From contig NW_014577640.1 of NCBI RefSeq assembly GCF_000485595.1, positions 153,554-173,966 on the forward strand: a stretch of 20,413 nt of DNA, written 5' to 3'. The stretch is from Priapulus caudatus (taxonomy: Eukaryota; Priapulida; Priapulimorpha; Priapulimorphida; Priapulidae). A program made the translations under genes and the position numbers. Under the pieces are notes generated by a model. It did no database searches. It was not told where the DNA came from and saw only the letters and a program-made list of their open reading frames with translations. Positions 1-10,562 of the stretch are shown here, in pieces; position 1 is the stretch's first letter, and each line of letters begins with the position of its first letter.

Positions 1-1080
1 ATAAAAATAAACAATAGGTTGACAGTAACTCCATCCGAGGAGCACGACACAAAAGATCACACCCAGTCACGTTCTACACACTGCATGCGACACTGAGTAT
101 CTAAACCTGTGAATCTCGCGATCAGACACATATTAACACTAACGTGTCTCCGCGGCCCCGCACAATATTCACATAACGCGCCGTCCACAGCCATGCAAGG
201 CGGACAATCCGGCATCCACACCCGAGTGCGCCAGTCGGGGCAAAGAATAAACACCCACTTCATTCATCGGATACGAAGCAACACACGGCACCGGGCATGC
301 GCACCACAATCACGAATGACGTACGCGCATCTGCAGCGCGAACTGCACGCAACAAACATAGCGCAATCTCGCGTGACTTGCGACGGTGGTCTCGTCCGGT
401 GCACGGCTTGGGCCACACACAACTCTCACAACACCCCGTGTGAAACCGCGGGGCCCACGCAGGGCGACACATACCAATTTATCAGCACACACGGCGCGCA
501 GCACCTCACGATGTACACTCACATACACCAATGCGCACAGCACACGACACTTGTAATCCGCATGCGCACCTACATCCGTACGTGGCACAGCGTCACGGCA
601 CGCTAGCGCACAGTTGAGGATGACGCATGCGAGAGCGAGCGACGAGCCGTCACCCCACGGACTGCGGACCGCCACCAGGACATGACGATGACAGCGGAAC
701 AGCCGACATCCGCACGTCTGACGAGTGACGTGCACACGGACGCCAAACCGCGAGCTGCAGACGCGCCTATCGCACGCAACCCGCACATAAGCTACGGTTG
801 TCAAGCAACCGCGGCACGCACCCAGCAACACGCACGCATGCACGGCAATGGTGTTCACGTTAGCAGGGAGGTGACACCGCCGCACTACCACAAGCCGTCA
901 ACGCACGGCACGACGGTACGGGTAATCCGTGCACACTGCACGCCCCGCCACGTACAGTACGCAGACGCATTTGCACTGGCACGTGGTAACGCCGACACCT
1001 AACGCACAGCACGCACGCACCGCACACGACGTAACGCATGCACGCAGCTACGGGTACGCTATCACTACGCACCCACACAT
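1..1080. repeat. A+C-skewed low-complexity block (degenerate CA/ACGC)
   Basis: The plus strand is dominated by CAC, ACGC and ACA words with few T or G runs. Both strands have open frames here, caused by this bias. The translations are Thr/His/Ala/Arg-rich on one strand and Val/Cys/Arg-rich on the other, without domain character. No gene is supported. Confidence 0.6.
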
Positions 1081-1085
1081 AGCAC

Positions 1086-1111
1086 CTCTCTCTCTCTCTC
1101 TCTCTCTCTCC
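1086..1111. repeat. (CT)n microsatellite
   Basis: A perfect CT dinucleotide run at the right edge of the A+C-skewed block. A shorter interrupted CT run follows at about 1256-1281. Confidence 0.9.
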
Positions 1112-1334
1112 GAGGCGTCTCGAGCCACATTGAGCACCCCACGAACAACATCGCGGGGGCGAGGGAGGGATCACACGGCAGGGGCCGAGGACGGCGATCA
1201 GGACGCACGATAGTAGATGGAGCGCGACCGAGGCTAGGGACGCGACAGGAGCCGGTCTCGCTCTCTCCCTCTCTCTCTGTTTCACCCACAGGACACGGCC
1301 ACACAGCACCATATTATGTCACACCATATTTCAA

Positions 1335-1475
1335 CGTCAGCTGTATCTCGTGGGGTTTGTCTTAATTTTCGCGCCTCACACTCTGCGCTGTGCGCGGTCG
1401 CACTCCTCGTCTCTCTCTCACGTGCGAATTCCTAGTGGTTTATAATCCACAACCTGCAGCCAGCATATGTCTTTG
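1335..1475. repeat. Left copy of a diverged duplicated block
   Basis: Shares ordered words with 2178-2295: CAGC...TCTCGT, then TTAATTTTCG, CCTCACA, CTGTGCGCGG, GGTTTATA and finally CAACC...GCAGCC. Spacing varies by small indels. No coding frame is preserved. Both copies follow an A+C-rich tract. Confidence 0.55.
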
Positions 1476-1606
1476 TGCGTGTGCTGTGCTGGTGTTGCCT
1501 GTGTGTTGCCTTGTGTGTGTGTTGGCGTGTGTGTGGTGTGGTGTGTGGTGCGTCGCCGGGTTGTGCGGTGCGTTGGCGGTCGGCTTAAGACTGCTGGCTT
1601 GCTGCT
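1476..1606. repeat. GT-rich degenerate microsatellite
   Basis: A GTGTGTG/TGCGT-type tract, the strand-inverse in composition of the flanking A+C blocks. Not coding. Confidence 0.7.
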
Positions 1607-1609
1607 AGT

Positions 1610-1870
1610 GATAGGCTCACCTAATTAAAGGCTTATTGTTTTACCTTTAAGTTCGTACAGATTAGTATAGCTAGATTACAATCCAAACCCGTGAGAAAAC
1701 AGATATATATGTTTTTCATATCCAACATCAAAGGTTAGGATTATAATATGTGTTTGTATGTGTTTGCTCTTTTAGAATCAATCGAACGGGTTAATTTAAA
1801 TATTGTTCAGAGCATGGGATCGGCTTTGTGTTAGTCCGCGGGCATTGCGGGTTACACCTCCGCGTTAACC
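1610..1870. other. AT-richer spacer, no gene seen
   Basis: Ordinary AT-rich DNA between the GT-rich tract and the second A+C block. Nothing recognisable on either strand. Confidence 0.5.
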
Positions 1871-1879
1871 TAAAATTGT

Positions 1880-2175
1880 TTGCCACCATCATTGTGCCTC
1901 GGCGCGCACGCAACTGTGACTCACCGGTATTCACACACATATCGGCCATGCCGCAGCACAATTCACGGACGCTGCACCCGACGCACATCACGATACCACA
2001 TTTACGACACATCGACGCTCCGGGCCCACACAGCATACACGCACACGCAGCCCAGTCGCGTCGCGGGCCGTAGCGAACGCGACCACGCACTCACACACTA
2101 GGCGGTTGGATGGTACACACACAGCACACACAGCACACTACACACACACGACGCGGCACACCAGCCACATACCAC
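1880..2175. repeat. Second A+C-skewed low-complexity block
   Basis: CACACA/ACGCAC-type sequence like 1-1080, running into the right copy of the duplicated block. Confidence 0.6.
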
Positions 2176-2177
2176 TC

Positions 2178-2295
2178 AGCCGTCTCTCGTTGGCGTTCTC
2201 CGTATTAATTTTCGGCCTCACAGCTGTGCGCGGCAGGTTGCTTGGCTTGGTTTATACATCCGCCTAGCCGACAACCGCAGCCTGCGTCGACGCGT
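2178..2295. repeat. Right copy of the diverged duplicated block
   Basis: Partner of 1335-1475, with the same word order and about 0.84 kb between copies. It ends near GCAGCCTGCGTCGACGCG. Confidence 0.55.
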
Positions 2296-2700
2296 TGCCG
2301 TTGATTCAAGTGTGACGTTTGTCGCGGTAGCAGTGATGATCCACATGCTCTGATTGGACTGCGCACTGGCCGGATTTGTCGATCTTTAAAAGTTGGTGCT
2401 GGTGATTCACGTAACTCTGCTTTGCGTGCGGGTTTCCAAGAGGAATGCGCTGAAGTTTCTTCCGTGGCACATAACTTTTTAGCGAAATTGACCTCAAAAA
2501 GTCAGTTTAACGATAGAAAAATCGCGATTCTGTTACGTAGCGGAATCTGTCCGCGACGCCCAGTAGGGGGAGCCCAGCTCGCTGTTCGCGCGAGCACAGC
2601 ACGCGCGCACGTTTCCGGAGGGACGATATCGTAAACGACAACTTCGGCTGCCTGTCACACTATTACTATAGTAGATATTATATATAATATATATATCATC
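2296..2700. other. Spacer, no gene recognised
   Basis: Unique-looking sequence with short open frames only and no recognisable domain. Apart from a near-match to the CTCF consensus at 2560-2573 and an AT palindrome near 2672-2700, nothing stands out. Confidence 0.4.
2560..2573 (+). promoter_or_regulatory. CTCF-like site, 13 of 14 consensus positions
   Basis: Reads CCAGTAGGGGGAGC against the general CTCF core CCASYAGRKGGCRS. Only position 12 (A for C) departs. Weaker than the two perfect matches at 9092 and 13351. Confidence 0.3.
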
Positions 2701-2707
2701 TACCTGT

Positions 2708-2770
2708 ACTTTTCTTTCTTTCTGTATATCTTTCGCTCTCTCTCTCTCTCTCTCTCTCTCTCGCTTGCTT

Positions 2771-2807
<37 letters not shown>

Positions 2808-2920
2808 CTCACACCTCGCTCTCGTGCTCTATTCTTTTCTCTCGCTCTCGCTTTCATTCTTTCTATCTTTCGCTCTCTTTCACTCTCTTGCTCTCGCTCT
2901 CTCTTTCTCTCTCTCTCTTC

Positions 2921-2960
<40 letters not shown>

Positions 2961-2995
2961 ATTTTCGTTCTCTGTCTCTATCTATGTTTTTTCCA
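2708..2995. repeat. CT-rich microsatellite array
   Basis: Long perfect CT runs (for example about 2736-2762 and 2772-2803) interrupted by CG, CA and TT steps. Overlapping Ser/Leu or Arg/Glu open frames are translations of the repeat. Confidence 0.92.
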
Positions 2996-2999
2996 TCCT

Positions 3000-4140
3000 T
3001 CCACTACGTAAGTCACTCGCTCACATTTTCAGCGCAAGTTTAGTTGACAATTGTCATATTTCAATTGCTACGTCTGTAATTTTACGTTCTTCGCTTCTCT
3101 TCCCATATTGTTTCCTACCTAAGCGCAGCTTGCAGTTTTTCGAAAATTGCAGACTCTGCACACTTTAAAAGCCACTATTGCATAATGGCGAAATGGGTTA
3201 TTTTTCTAGAATTCAGCGGTTGAATGAAAGGTCGCGTGTCAGCAAATTGTATATGAAATCAGCGTTATTAGTTCTGCACTAAAGCCTGTACGATGACCGC
3301 ATCGCCCACAGCGATCTGAATTAAATGCGTGGGTGTAAATCGGTCAATTGCTTCCTTTTACTACATATCGCTGTCAGTACGAGATTCACCACGAGTTCAG
3401 TGTATGCTTGTTTTCTCCGCAAATTAGGACACACTTCATCAGTGGTGAGCAAATTATTGATAGCGGCAGCGTAGAAACGCTCGCCTGCGCTTCACGCATT
3501 CACGCACGCAGGTGCGACTGCCATTCAAAGTGACCCTAATACGCGGACTCCGGTAACGTGCCATTCGCTTACTCTCAGCCTAACACACCGCTGATGCGTA
3601 TGATACGGGCTGTTTGACCATACCCCGTTTTAGCCTCTCGTCACGACTTTGCGAGTGCTTAGTTAACGATGTAAGAGAGAGACGAGGGGACCATCTTAGA
3701 CACGCATCACCGCGCCGTAGCAGCGCACATAGCCCCGAGGAAAAGCGCGAGATTAATTGCGGTCACGAGCTAGTAGTTAGTAGCAAGCCAGGATGACATA
3801 AGCAGTCCAGGCGGACAGAATCGTTCACAAACCCGCACGTGCATTAGCTGCAGTAGACGACGCAGATGAGCACGAGGACGTGGGGACCATATTCGACGCG
3901 ACTTGTATATTCCGCAGTAAGCAGACGATGCCAGGTGCGTGCAGTCTGCGGTCGTTGACAAAACGCGGAAACAGGTGATCATTCGCGACGAAGCAGCGGT
4001 CGGCGATACGGTTGCGGCGTCCTGCCCGCCGAGACGCTAGATAATGTTTCGCCTATAAAATAATGGTCTCCTGAAAGTGAATTCCCCGCCGTCAACAAAC
4101 CTGCGCGTCGGCGGACAGAGTTAGCGAAGCATTCTCGCTC
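3000..4140. other. Intergenic or intronic spacer, no gene recognised
   Basis: Mixed-composition sequence with frames under 80 codons and no domain, splice-linked exon, tRNA or repeat family that I recognise. Confidence 0.45.
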
Positions 4141-4300
4141 TACGCGTTTATGTGTGCGTGTGTAAGTCATGCGTGCCGTGTGTGTGCACTGGTGTGTGTT
4201 GTGACTGTGTGTGTGTGTGTGTGTGTGTGTTGTGTCTGTGTATGTTGTTGTGTAGTTGTGGTGCGCATACCGTGCCGTGCGTGTGTACAAGCACATTAGT
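4140..4300. repeat. (GT)n microsatellite with degenerate GT-rich flanks
   Basis: A perfect GT run at about 4206-4230 within a GTGTGCGT-rich stretch. Confidence 0.88.
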
Positions 4301-5630
4301 TCATATGGTCCTAATGCTTTACCTGTTTTTGCGTTTGCCGTGGGGTGCATACCTAACACGCAGCGCAATAATCACATTGGGCGGCCTATAGTCAGTTCGA
4401 GTGGACTCGTGTGTGCTCAAGTCTAGTTCCGGCTCGTTATATGTTGCGCTTGATGGCCGCCACCTAGAGACAGCGAACGCGCAAAACCACAGCTCTTGCA
4501 TGGTAACTCTCCGCGCAGGCACCGACGCATAGTTTCAAAATATCTGCATCGCGCGGAGAAGCAGCGGCTATCGCGGCGCTTGTTCGGCCGGTTCTCTGGC
4601 TACACCTCGCTCGCGAGCGGCGAGGAAGGATTTGGCGCTACCCTTGCACTTTTATGAATTTCTTTAGGCCTGCGGTCACCACGCTCGAGCAAGAGCTTCA
4701 CACTGTAATGTCTCGAAACACACTGTTGTACACTATTCCTCGATTACCCGATAGTCCATATTATATTTTACGCCATAGCATATATGAAACTGTCAATGAC
4801 GTAGTGTATAACACCGACCGAGTGAGTGTAACAATATTGTGGTCTAGGTATTCTGTGAGCAGGAACGGCGGAAATCCCAATTCACAAATATCGCTGCTAA
4901 TGGGCGACAATCCCGTGAAAATGTGCCATGAACCTTGAGTCATGGAATTTGTCCTGAACAAAGGTTTTGTCTTACACCTGATCAAATATGAAATTTCAAT
5001 TCATAAGGTATGCATTGCTCGTTCTACGTAAGTTACGGCTGTTATTACAGGCTTCAATGTTAATACGTGCGTGCTGGTCCAGTGGCAAACGGTAGTCATA
5101 TTCAATTGCTTAGAAAAGAAAAGATCTGCCAGATTTCTAACGTAAGCATTTCTTGTAAATCTTGTCGTGTGAAATAGTGGCAGAATCGGACGAAACAATT
5201 AGTGTATTGCTCACGAGCGACTAAAACCGATCCTAAATAATCACTCGACAGCTGCTCATGTGTACATATTTCTGGTTGTAGACATACCTCCTGTAGATTG
5301 ATATGCCATTGAGTCGTGGTGGTGGCGCCCCGAGCTTATATTCTCATTCTAGTGTTATATTAATGGCATTTAGACTGGATTTGACTAGGATCGAAAATCC
5401 GTCATACCAAAAAAAATGATTCAACTGTCGTTCGAACGAACATCTCCGTCGTAGTGGTAATCGTCTCTTACTCCAATATTCGCAGTGCACGGCTATTTTT
5501 AAATACCTGAGTCGTGTAGTGGTTATGAGTTACCTAGTGGCGTTGATATCGTCCAGAAGTCATATGGCGTCTGAAACTGATGTGAGAGAATAAGAACACT
5601 AAAAAGCGGTAGAAGTACGAAAAAACATGA
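4300..5630. other. Spacer, no gene recognised
   Basis: Mostly unique, AT-leaning DNA. A 94-codon plus-strand frame at 4654-4938 has no recognisable motif or splice context, so I do not call it. A 12-of-14 CTCF-like match lies on the minus strand at 4457-4470. Confidence 0.4.
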
Positions 5631-5634
5631 CAAC

Positions 5635-5800
5635 CGCAAAAATGAAATTAAGAGTAAACGAGAAGTAGGATGAAGAAGGATGAAGAAGTAAGAAAAAGAA
5701 GTAGAAAAGACGAAGAAGAAGTAAAAGATAAAGGATGAAGAAGAAGTAGAAGACGAAGAAGAAGAATAAGAAAAAGACAAGAAAGAAAGAAGGTTAAAAC
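5635..5800. repeat. Polypurine GAA/GAAGAAGTA-rich tract
   Basis: Degenerate GAA, AAGTAG and GAAGA repeats on the plus strand form an almost pure purine run. The minus-strand Ser/Phe-rich open frame across it is a translation of the repeat. Confidence 0.8.
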
Positions 5801-6179
5801 GGACTGAATGCAAGCACGCGCAGAACAATTTCCGCATCACGCCATGATCGCACGTACGCATTGCAAGTGCCACAGAAGCTGTAACTCTATTCGCGATGCG
5901 CACTCCTACTAATAGCATAAAGACAAAGTGAACCCCATCTTTGGCGCACAGGCCGCATGCTATTTAAAAAAACGTTCTCCCGGATCTCTACACTACAGGA
6001 CTCTCTACGGTTGTGCCTGAACCGATCGTATCGCCTGCTGTGTGTCCATCCTCATGCCGTTTACGTCGCGAATTGTAGCCGGCAATGAAACCTTTCCGTA
6101 ACAACAATATTTCAGCGCGTACATCAAACGCCGATTCATAAGCGAAAACAACAAAGTGTCAGGAGCATCGACATAGCGT

Positions 6180-6720
6180 GCGGTGCGTGATATGCGTTGC
6201 GCGTGTCGCGTCGTGTTGCTGCGACGTCTGTAGTTAAATGTGTTGGCGTTGTGCCGTGCGTTTGCCGTGTGCACATGATTGCATTCGACGTGTGCGGGCA
6301 TGATCGTGCGTACATGCACAAGCGTGAGTGCGTGACGCGTGCTGCGTGCTGTGCGCTGCACGTACGATACGTGCAATTGCGTGCGTATCGCGCAGGGTGT
6401 ATGATACGTGAGTGTGTTCGTAGTGTGCGGCATCTGCGTGCGTGCGTGCCGGTTGGCGGGCGTGCGTGCGTATGCGGCGCTATGGTGTATGTAACGTGAT
6501 GGGTCTCCTCGAGTTGTGCGGCATCGTTCGTGCGTGCTGCGTGCCGTGCGTCGCGTCCGGTGCGTGATGCGCGCATTGTCATAATATGTCGCTGCGTGTA
6601 TGCGTATATGTACGTGCGTTCGTTCGCATGCGTGCGTTCGTTCGCGTGCGTGCATGCGCGCGTGCGTTCGCTCGTGTGCGTTCGCGTGCATGCGTGCGTG
6701 AGTGCGGGCGCGCGGCGTAC
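6180..6720 (-). other. Start of receptor intron, GCGT/ACGC low-complexity DNA
   Basis: This begins at the receptor donor and is a degenerate GCGT-rich microsatellite on the plus strand (ACGC on the minus). Stop codons are so rare that the receptor frame stays open for about 190 further codons of Thr/His/Arg/Ala-rich sequence, and both strands are open in several frames. That translation is an artefact of composition: membrane-segment character stops exactly at the donor. No acceptor followed by a TM5-like exon is visible downstream. Confidence 0.75.
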
Positions 6721-7200
6721 CTGCGGCAGGGCGAGCACGGCGCTCGACACCCAGACGACGGTAAGCATGACCTTGAGACGGCGCGGATTCATCATGATGC
6801 TCATCGGCATCAGCACGGCCGTGAAGCGGTCAACGGCGATGGCGACGAGCACGTACGTCGACGCGTACAGCGACAGCACCTGCAGGTACTTGAGCAGCTT
6901 GCAGGCGACGTTGCCGGCGTCCCACGTGATCGTGAAGGCCCACGACGCGTCGACGACCATGCAGAAGACGGTGACGAACAGGTCGGCGACGCACAGGTTG
7001 CCGATCAGGATGCGCACGTTGGTGGCGCGACCGGGCAGACGGCAGACGGTCGCTAGTGTTGTCGTGTTTCCGGCCAACGACAGCACCGCCATGACGACGA
7101 GCACCGAGCCCTTGATGAGGTCGTCGTTGTCGAGCTTTGGTGGCGCCATCTGGCTGCTGGCGTTCTGCACCGCCGTCGCGGGCGTGCTGTGCAGAGACAT
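6721..7200 (-). CDS. Peptide-hormone GPCR, first coding exon (TM1-TM4), GnRH/AKH/corazonin/vasopressin superfamily
   Basis: A rhodopsin-class receptor exon of 160 codons. The start is the first in-frame ATG (7198-7200), with G at -3 and an in-frame TAA upstream at 7255-7257. Residues 1-28 are a short extracellular tail with an NAS glycosylation site at 13. TM1 is about 29-52, with the GN pair (N45). TM2 is about 62-84, with the conserved Asp of LCVADL (D73). A Trp lies in loop 1 and C100 is the TM3 disulfide cysteine. TM3 holds LYASTYVLV and ends in DRF (124-126), a DRY variant. TM4 is about 141-159, with W150. The exon ends LALPQ, then a donor reading CAG|gtacgc at 6720/6721. The Pro-Gln end of TM4 and the KLLKYLQ / DRFTAV segments resemble peptide receptors of the GnRH, AKH, corazonin and vasopressin group. 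It probably sits in the plasma membrane and couples to a G protein. I cannot settle the subfamily from half a receptor. The TM5-TM7 exons are not seen in the window. Confidence 0.88.
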
Positions 7201-7303
7201 GGCGACGAGCGACGGAGAGATATGAGGAGCGTGCGCAAGCAAGTGTCTGTCTCTTTACCACGCGGCTCCTTACGCTGTCCTTTCGCACCTTCACGCTCGG
7301 AAA

Positions 7304-7311
7304 CTTTTATC
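7304..7311 (-). promoter_or_regulatory. TATA-like box upstream of the receptor exon
   Basis: On the minus strand this reads GATAAAAG, one base from the arthropod TATA consensus, about 104-111 bases before the receptor ATG. A start site about 30 bases downstream would give a 5' UTR of about 80 nt. No splice acceptor is evident between it and the ATG. It could equally be chance. Confidence 0.22.
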
Positions 7312-7690
7312 AGCGATAACCGCCTCGCCGTCGGTCGCACCGCAGTTCAGCGTGTCTCTGCCTGTGTGTGTCGGCTGGCGTGTGTCGAGCCAGCTAACGT
7401 TGAGTGTTTCCCCGCTGAGTGGTTGACGGTGAGGCGTTCACGCCTGCGTTGTCGGGCGCAGCGTCGGCAGCGGCCGAATAGATAAACACCGTCTCGGTTC
7501 CAATTAGTGGCCCTTCTCGCGTTACGTAATTCATCCGTCTGTCGCCGCGGGATCGTGACGAAAATGACGGCGCGACGGCGAGCTTGCGAGGCACCCAGCG
7601 TCAGTGGTGAGTGGGTTGATGCGTCGCGATCAACGTCAGCGGCGAGTCGGTCGTTGCGTCGCTCTCAGCGTTAGCGGCGAGTCCAACGAG

Positions 7691-7901
7691 AATGCGTGCA
7701 TGCGTCGGGCGCTCAGCCGCGTCTCTGTGAATGCGTGCATGCGTCGGGCGCTTAGCCGCGTCTCTGTGAATGCGTGCATGCGTCAGACGCGCAGCCGCGT
7801 CTCTGTGAATGCGTGCGTGCGTCAGGCGCGCAGCCGCGTCTCTGTGAATGCGTGCGTGCGTCAGGCGCGCAGCCGCGTCTCTGTCAATGCGTGCGCGTTT
7901 G
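7691..7901. repeat. 39-bp minisatellite, five full units plus a partial sixth
   Basis: Units start at 7691, 7730, 7769, 7808 and 7847, with a partial copy from 7886. Each is 39 bp, CpG-rich, begins AATGCGTGCRTGCGT and ends CCGCGTCTCTGTG. Units differ by a few substitutions and keep exact length. Since 39 is a multiple of 3, plus-strand frames translate as a 13-residue repeat, but no other coding sign is present. It lies about 500 bp upstream of the receptor ATG. Confidence 0.9.
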
Positions 7902-8219
7902 TCACGGATCAGGTGTCAGTCTGTCGTCGGCCAGCAGACGCGGCGTTTTCCTCGCCGGCTATACAGCGCACGCGCACACCGCTCGACGTGCACGCGCAGA
8001 TCTAAGCGGCGGCTTTGACTCGATGATTGAACTCATCAGCGCTGGACAATTTAGCGCGAGCCCGAGAATGACATCATTATGCTCGGATTAGTAGCCACGA
8101 GCGAGCGATTAGCTCGTTTTTCATGTCGGTATTAGTGTTATACTGGAGGTAATCTTCCGAGAAATATCATTACGGATAAATATACGTTCTCACGTTTTTA
8201 ATTTGTTGCATTTTATTAA

Positions 8220-8305
8220 CGCCCTCGCCCTCTCCCTTCTGAATCTCTTCTTGATAACTTTTCGTGACTCTTTTCACTCAATCTCTCTCTCTCACGCTTG
8301 CTATT

Positions 8306-8370
<65 letters not shown>

Positions 8371-8480
8371 GCGCTCTTTTTTCACTTTCTTGCGCTTTCT
8401 CGCCGCTCTATCTTTCGCGTTATATGTCTCCTTCTCCTCCCACCCTCTTACTCGCTCTCCATCTCTCTCTCTCGTTCTAT

Positions 8481-8526
<46 letters not shown>

Positions 8527-8591
8527 TCTCTCTCTTCTCTCTCGCTCTCTTTTTCTCTCTCTCGATCTCTCTTCTCTCTTTCTTTCTCCAG

Positions 8592-8636
<45 letters not shown>

Positions 8637-8752
8637 TCTCTCTCTCTATCTCTCTCTGCTCTCTTTTTTTACTTTCGTGTGCTCCCTCGCTTCTCTATCA
8701 TTTGCGCTACGCTATATGTCTCCTTCTCCTTCCTCCCTCTTAGTCACTCTCA

Positions 8753-8812
<60 letters not shown>

Positions 8813-8862
8813 TATCTTTCTCTCTCTCTCTCTTTCTCTCTCGCTCTCGTTCGCTCGCTCCT
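8220..8862. repeat. Large CT-rich microsatellite array with an internal duplication
   Basis: Several long perfect CT runs (about 8312-8360, 8485-8522, 8600-8626 and 8757-8808) are separated by less regular pyrimidine-rich segments. Two of those segments, about 8366-8465 and 8655-8762, are diverged copies of each other offset by 292 bp (see findings). Three overlapping frames exceed 150 codons but encode only Ser/Leu repeats. Confidence 0.93.
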
Positions 8863-8869
8863 TGTCACC

Positions 8870-10295
8870 GTCGTTAGGTATATCTTCAGTTTTTATGCGC
8901 GCGTAAGCTCGGCTTCAATACGTTGGCAATTTGCTGTTGGTAATCGGTTATAATGAAGCAGCACCGCCACACGAAACACGAGACACAATATCTATCTACC
9001 GCATATCAACTGGCACCTTCCATGCGCAGGCAGCCTTGGAAACAGCAACCAATAGGTAACTGTAATATTATTGTTCTGTCGTTGTATACTACCGCCCCCT
9101 GCTGGGAGAATTGGTATAGAAAATTTATATTCGTATACGTCTTTATACAATGCAGTGTCAATTTCTATCTAACAGTTAAATTGCGTGCGCTCAGACCTAC
9201 TTAAACGATTTTATTATTTTGAATATATCATCATATCAAACTTTGGGCTCACCAGTTTGAATGCACGCAGGAAGTGTTACCCCTAATGCGAAAATGCCTC
9301 CTTGTATTTTTAATTTCCAATTTAGTATTCCAACAGTAAATTTCAGAATTTCGGACAATTTTGGCTATGGGATACGCTCTGGTAATGACCAAAATATCAT
9401 ATGACATATTTACATAGGATAAGACTTATATTAAACAGGATTAAATTGGTTAGAAGCTGTAAAAATCGCTGAATAAATATTATGTTACTGAATTTATGTA
9501 TAATGCGGTTATATTATTGCACATTATATAGAATTCACTGCCTACTACTCTGAGCTAAAATGTTTTGAAATTTACACACTTCTCGTAATTTTTGAAAGCT
9601 ATGTGCGCTGCCTTTTGTCATTCGCTATATCTCGCCTATCTCAGAAAGAACCCGAACATTCGCGACATGCACTAGCAAATATGACACACGCCCGGGATAT
9701 GTTTTTACCACGGGTCATTTGTCGCTAGCTCGTCGTATTCTCGTACACGTACAGTGACTCGTTAACATAGGCTATGCGAGAGTATGACTTGAAGTTGTTT
9801 TTTTTTGGGGGGGGACATGAGGCTATGATTAAGCGCGCGCGCGATCAGTCCCCTAACGGAATGCACGCTGCACGCGTACTGCTGTGGCGTACAGCTGCTT
9901 GTATACTCGTCGTGCATGGCTTCCTGCGTAATCGTGGCTGCATAAAAATACTGCGCTGGTTATGCTAGTCCGTGGCTGCTAAGCTACCTATCGCTACTTA
10001 TCTACTTATACTTGTAATTTGGCGTCCGTTTCACAGCCTTCGGGCGTTATCGTGTTACAAGCATGTTCGGAAATTGTGTGCGTGGTGTATCGTTACTATA
10101 TTTAGTAATTCGGCGGGTTTCCTTATAGTACTCTTATGTGACAAAAATGTATCGTTGGACGAAGCTGCCTGCAACATCCCCGACTCTGCGTCTACAACAT
10201 CGTTAGCTCAGATCGAAAGCAACATATACCACCGTCACGAGTAAAGAACTCTGAAAAATATTAGTATCACTGCGATACCGCCTGGAGAACACTAT
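8870..10295. other. Intergenic spacer, AT-rich
   Basis: AT-rich DNA with no recognised gene. It contains a perfect CTCF-consensus match at 9092-9105, a T9G8 homopolymer junction at 9798-9814 and a short alternating CG run near 9833-9843. A plus-strand frame at 9774-10244 is broken by one TAG at 9966-9968 and has no recognisable product. Confidence 0.45.
9092..9105 (-). promoter_or_regulatory. Perfect CTCF-consensus site
   Basis: The minus strand reads CCAGCAGGGGGCGG, matching all 14 positions of CCASYAGRKGGCRS. It lies in otherwise AT-rich intergenic DNA, which makes chance less likely. CTCF is a zinc-finger insulator protein present in many bilaterians. Binding here is inferred. Confidence 0.5.
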
Positions 10296-10420
10296 TCAAT
10301 AGCCTCGTTCACACGAGACCTCGTATTTCTGAAATACCAGATTTGCGAAATACCGTATCTGAGACAAATACGCGGCCGAGCGTTCACACGCGGATTCGCG
10401 GCTCCAGAAATACGGTATTT

Positions 10421-10469
10421 CCGGATTTCTTGCTACGTGTGAACGCGGCTAATGTATCGGGAAAATAAA
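10421..10469 (+). repeat. 49-bp direct repeat, copy 1
   Basis: Identical over 49 bp to 10821-10869, exactly 400 bp away. It contains the CGTGTGAACGCGGCTAA element-end sequence. Confidence 0.93.
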
Positions 10470-10562
10470 ATACGGTATTTGTATTCTGCGAACTGCTTTA
10501 AACAATCAAGCGAACAATGCGAAATAAACAATGCAATGCGCACCAACTGCCGATAAAATACG

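Noticed and set aside
109-1312. Long open frames on both strands in the first 1.3 kb
   Set aside because: They reflect the A+C-skewed low-complexity DNA. The peptides are Thr/His or Val/Cys biased, overlap each other, and have no domains.
6005-7294. Other frames of 150-230 codons overlapping the receptor exon and intron
   Set aside because: Shadow frames of the GC-rich receptor exon and of the GCGT repeat; only the frame with TM1-TM4 features is real.
7604-8091. Plus-strand frames encoding a 13-residue repeat
   Set aside because: The repeat is a 39-bp minisatellite open in more than one frame, with no signal peptide, splice context or codon bias supporting a protein.
8203-8906. Three overlapping plus-strand frames of 159-224 codons
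   Set aside because: They translate CT repeats into Ser/Leu runs in every frame; no conserved composition or start context.
9774-10244. Plus-strand frame of about 157 codons interrupted by one TAG
   Set aside because: No recognisable domain, it begins beside a T9G8 homopolymer prone to error, and the hydrophobic stretches do not form a clear pattern. A decayed gene cannot be excluded.
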